Source: Progne subis subis (Eukaryota > Chordata > Aves > Passeriformes > Hirundinidae). From it: a DNA stretch of 64,000 nt. The stretch is from NCBI GenBank assembly GCA_022316685.1, contig JAKJHU010000036.1, forward strand, positions 3,173,036-3,237,035, read 5' to 3'. A model generated the notes under the pieces. That model had not been told where the DNA came from and ran no database searches. It was given only the letters and a program-made list of their open reading frames with translations. The position numbers and the translations under genes were made by a program. Below, piece by piece: positions 60,566-64,000 of the stretch; the first letter of the stretch is position 1, and every line of letters begins with the position of its first letter.

Positions 60566-60631
60566 CATCCCAAAGAAGGTAAAAAACCAGTTCTACTCAT
60601 CCAAAAGAAGGTAAAAAACCCCCCAGTTCTA
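60566..60631 (+). repeat. Two-copy tandem duplication
   Basis: A unit of 32-34 bp, CATCC(C/A)AAAGAAGGTAAAAAACC...AGTTCTA, is repeated directly. The second copy has a longer C run. Confidence 0.85.
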
Positions 60632-60652
60632 ACCAGAGCTGCTTGGAAAGGC

Positions 60653-60678
60653 TTTTTTTTTTTTTTTTTTTTTTTTTT
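60653..60678 (+). repeat. Poly(T) tract of 26
   Basis: T26 followed by a C/T-rich stretch to about 60718. Confidence 0.95.
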
Positions 60679-60847
60679 CCCTTCCTCCCCTCCCCTCCTA
60701 ACTACTCTTTTTATCTCTTTAAATAAAATCTGGAGGTCTGAAACTTTGACACTTGTTCATATGGCCCAATTATGTTGCTGCAGAAGAGCTCTTCACTGTT
60801 ACTCCTGGAGCCAGGTTCTTCCTTCATGCACTCTCTCCTCTTTGCAG

Positions 60848-60909
60848 AGATGCCAGAGCAGAACCGTTGCCACAGTGCATTTCAGGAGACACCGTCATCC
60901 GACGGCTTG
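60848..60909 (+). CDS. Possible short exon, unidentified
   Basis: A 62-nt segment follows a very strong acceptor (CTCTCTCCTCTTTGCAG) and ends at a donor-like CTTG/GTGAGGA. Two frames are open: DARAEPLPQCISGDTVIRRL and MPEQNRCHSAFQETPSSDGL. It contains more CpG than its surroundings. Because two frames fit and no partner exon is known, the reading frame is undecided and the segment may be chance. Confidence 0.2.
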
Positions 60910-63900
60910 GTGAGGACAGCAAAGTCATGAGAGAGCCAAGGAGTGACTCCCACAAACCATTGGCAACAGTGCCAAATGAATTTTTTCCACACATCTGGCC
61001 AAAATGTTTTGGCTTTTGCCATTTAGTCTTTAGAGGGAAGATAAAAAAAAAATACGTTTTCCATCCAAAGCAAGTGCTGTCTTGTGAAAAGAAAACCCTA
61101 AAGACAATTTCAAGAGAGTTTTGACAGAGATTTTCCAACCAGTGGTCTGGTAGAATGGAGGGTGCAGAGATGATGGCCACACAGCTGTGTCCACTCTTGC
61201 CCAGGCAGCTAAACAAGAGGGTGCAGCGGAGGTTCTTGGAAATCTTCACAGCTCCACAGCATTACTCAGGAGGGCCTGACCCCCTTTGCTTTGCAGGCCA
61301 TGCAGCGCTCTCAGTGCCCTGCTCACTAAAGGACCTCAGCAAAGAAATGAAAGGATCCCTCTTGCTACCTGAAATCTGGAGAACTAAGGGGGGGCCCTGC
61401 AGGTCAGGAGTTTCTTCCTGAAAAATCAAAAGTTGATATTCAAACTACTTACTATCTTCTTTCATGTGTGTTTTCTTTCTTTTTGTGGTTCTGATTCAGC
61501 AGCAATATTCTTCTCACTGCAATTTATAGATAAACTTGCCCTTGCTAAGAAGGAATCCTCTACAGCAGTGATATATGCCCATGTTGCTAGTTTTATTGCT
61601 TTTCCACAGTGTACTGTTTGCAAAAAAGGTGTCTGCTCAGCATTTTTTCCCCACTTTAATATCTGCAAGACTTTGGTTTTGTCTTCTCTCTTTCATGTGC
61701 ATTAACTTGAGAAATAAGCAGGAACTGTTTCTTAAATCCAAATAAAAAGGATAGATAAAAATGATCATCTATGCAGCTTCCTGGGGTGGTGTCCCCATCA
61801 TGTTCCCCTAATCGAATAAAACTAAAAGTGAGCAAGATCTATCCACTGGCCACCATATTTGTTCACAATAGCCAATTCTTCCTTTTAATAGTATGTAGAG
61901 GTAACTCACAAGGAGCCCCAATATATGTATCTTTGCCCATTTAATCATTCCAGATCCTCTTGTGCACCACACTTCAAAATATCAGCTCTGAATCTCTTCT
62001 AGAGACAATTTTTATCAGGCAAACATCCTCTCTTCATGGTTCTTTCCCAGGCCAATTTAGAACACCTATTTTCAAGGCTTTAATTCAGCTCTCATTCTTA
62101 AACTTTTTTTAAAGAAAGACTGAGTTCCTTCTATAAGTCTCCTAGGTATCATGTACTATATAATTTCCTTGACTTTTTTTTTTTTTTTTTGTCTGAATTC
62201 TGAAACTCGCTAAATAACAATATTTCAAAAAAGAAAACAGTGGTACTGCATGGTGTGCATTCAGGCTGAAAGGGAAATATTTTATTACAAAGGCATTCTG
62301 CAGAAGAAAGTACTCCTAAGAGGAACATTAAACAACTCTAAAAAGATTAAAAACAACATATGGTATTTTTTCCCTTTCTTCCCCCAATACTAGATTGACC
62401 AAACACGTAATTTAGCTTTTTATGATCTGGCATCAGCAAGTGCCAGTTATCATTGTTCAGTTGCCATCACACAGCTTCTTAACAGATTGCAGTATAGCTA
62501 CAATTAATTAGGAAAGCTTGCTGCTGGCACTGGCATTCCAGGTCCCCAGCTCTCCTGGAGAGTATGTGGTTACTCCCCAATGGGGAGCTCTCAGCTGGCA
62601 AAAGCCAGCAGGCTTCACACAACCCTTAACACTGATTTTTTTTTTTCCAGAGATTCATTGCATTTAGCACTATGTAATGATAAAAACCTCAGCACCAAGG
62701 GAGGCGTAGAACAAGTTTTTGAGTACAGGAGACAGCTACAAGTGGTGAACTTAACAAAATACAGGAGCTCACTAAGTCTCTTAGCTGTCACCTAAATACA
62801 CAGCTGTCATAGAAATGTTTGAGGATCTCACTGGAGCTAACACTCTGATACCATCCAGCTCCTCCCTGGGGCAATTCAGCAGCTTTCAGTGTGACATCTA
62901 CAGGCCTTGAGGGGGCCCAGCACAGCACCAGCAGAGCTGTAGCTTCAGTGCTGTGGGATTTTGAACTCCTGCCTATCCAATAAATCTCATTAAAGGAAGC
63001 TAAAAATAGAATAGCATTCTTTCTCCATTTGCTTGACCAGTGAGGGGGAGGCCTGCAGTGGGGACTGGGAGGAGCAGTCTTTGTACGTGTCTGCAAAGCC
63101 AAGGATGTATGTCCTCCAAGACTGATTTTTATTATGCTGCGTCTCAGTGAGAAAGTTGGTGAACTCTGCTTCAAACCCAATAAAGGCTTTTAGCTTCTGC
63201 TGACTTATATTATCAGAGAAAGTATGTCTTTTTCAGGCTACCAGTGATTTAAACATCTGTGTTTGGCAAAGATAAGGAATTAAAGTTAATTGTCAGAGAA
63301 CGCAGATTGTATCCTCCCTTACAGTGCTGGTTTTAAAGGAGAGAAGGCTTATCCAATTGCAATGAATTTCTGCTTAATAAATACCTGTCTTTATGTATTT
63401 ACAACAAGAAATGCTGAATACATGAAATATTTTAATTAGAAAAATTCCCTTCACTGTTGTTTCTTCTATTACATCTTTCTTCATAATGAATGAAGAAGTA
63501 AGATTTCATCACATTTTTAGTACTATGTTGATATGCTGTCCTCTGCAGTTTCCAGTGACAGATGTAAAAGTGAAAATGCCTACAATGCAGTCCCAGTTCA
63601 AATGATATGCAACAGTGTTTTCCCAAAGATTAAAACCCTCTCTGCCTCCTATTATACTTTTACTAATTTAGCCTTGTACTTCTTGTGATAGTCTGTTCAC
63701 GTGCCTCTTTCAAGAGCCCTGCAAAGCAGGAAAAGACAAATGTCTTCACAGATCTTGAAGAAGGGAATGAAAGAGGATTGCTTAACTTGATTAAAACTAT
63801 TCAGTGAGTCAAACTAGAATTAGAAAGAAGATCACAGAACTGACACTCTTCCTACAGTCTTTCTTCCCCTCTCAGTTCAGGGGATCTTTTCATTCTTGTA

Positions 63901-64000
63901 TTATCTATTCAGAATACTATTTCTTTTTGCAGTGCTACTTTCACTCTCAAGGATCTTGAGCCAATTTGAAAATAATTTCAGAAAAAAAAAAAAAAAAAAC
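60910..64000. other. Unique noncoding sequence, about 3.1 kb
   Basis: No transposon recognised. It has a T17 run at 62174-62190 and an A18 run at 63982-63999. The minus frames 60824-61249 (141 codons) and 62788-63180 (130 codons) have no domain I recognise. Confidence 0.4.

Noticed and set aside
62788..63180. 130-codon minus frame
   Set aside because: No recognisable motif, no partner exons and no conservation evidence available.
1..64000. A provirus, gene cluster or novel multi-gene system
   Set aside because: All LTRs with both ends located are flanked by host sequence on both sides, and no set of adjacent genes could be supported.

Overview
The window looks like a gene-poor, AT-rich stretch of an avian nuclear genome. 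The diagnosis rests on CR1 LINE tails of the bird type (GATGATC...TTCCAACCC...ATTCTATGATTCTATGAT and its complement), which occur about ten times on both strands. It also rests on a dense set of solo endogenous-retrovirus LTRs with intact TG...CA ends and target-site duplications (TSDs). A songbird is likely from the amount and type of LTRs, but that is inference. There is no bacterial-style gene layout, no tRNA or rRNA gene, no CRISPR array, and no open frame that I can assign to a known cellular protein. Most open frames in the window are chance or lie inside LTRs.

Layout. 1-2004 holds nothing I recognise. 2010-3165 holds two adjacent CR1 copies, the second split by a 646-bp LTR (2438-3083, minus). 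A second LTR follows (3273-3940, minus). At 6215-6457 there is a short open frame resembling the end of the Ty3/gypsy RNase H domain, the most unusual coding relic in the window. 8.4-18.2 kb is mostly unique sequence with CR1 scraps and simple repeats. 18885-19583 is a well preserved LTR (plus) with TATA box and polyadenylation signal. 22139-23649 (minus) and 31217-32764 (plus) are two copies of a roughly 1.5-kb LTR in inverted orientation. Between and beside them, at 20.1-28.9 kb on the minus strand, lie four open segments with plausible splice signals that might be exons of an unidentified gene. A 181-codon minus-strand frame next to a T30 tract lies at 29.8-30.5 kb. 34029-34762 (plus) is an LTR inserted inside a CR1, and its sister copy is at 51097-51855 (minus). 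57592-58091 (plus) and 58107-about 58790 (minus) are two LTRs whose 3' ends face each other 15 bp apart. 59134-59893 (plus) is the sister of the 3.3-kb LTR. The rest is unique noncoding sequence with homopolymers and microsatellites.

Taken together: eight LTRs have both ends and direct repeats located (five with 5-bp TSDs of ERVL type and three with 6-bp TSDs of ERVK type). One more has clear LTR signals but an unresolved outer end. No gag, pol or env of a provirus is visible beside any of them, so they are best read as solo LTRs left by recombination. Three families are each represented by one plus and one minus copy, which makes three long inverted repeats. The possible exons are hypotheses only: similar-looking frames occur on both strands, so some must be accidental, and no homology search was possible.
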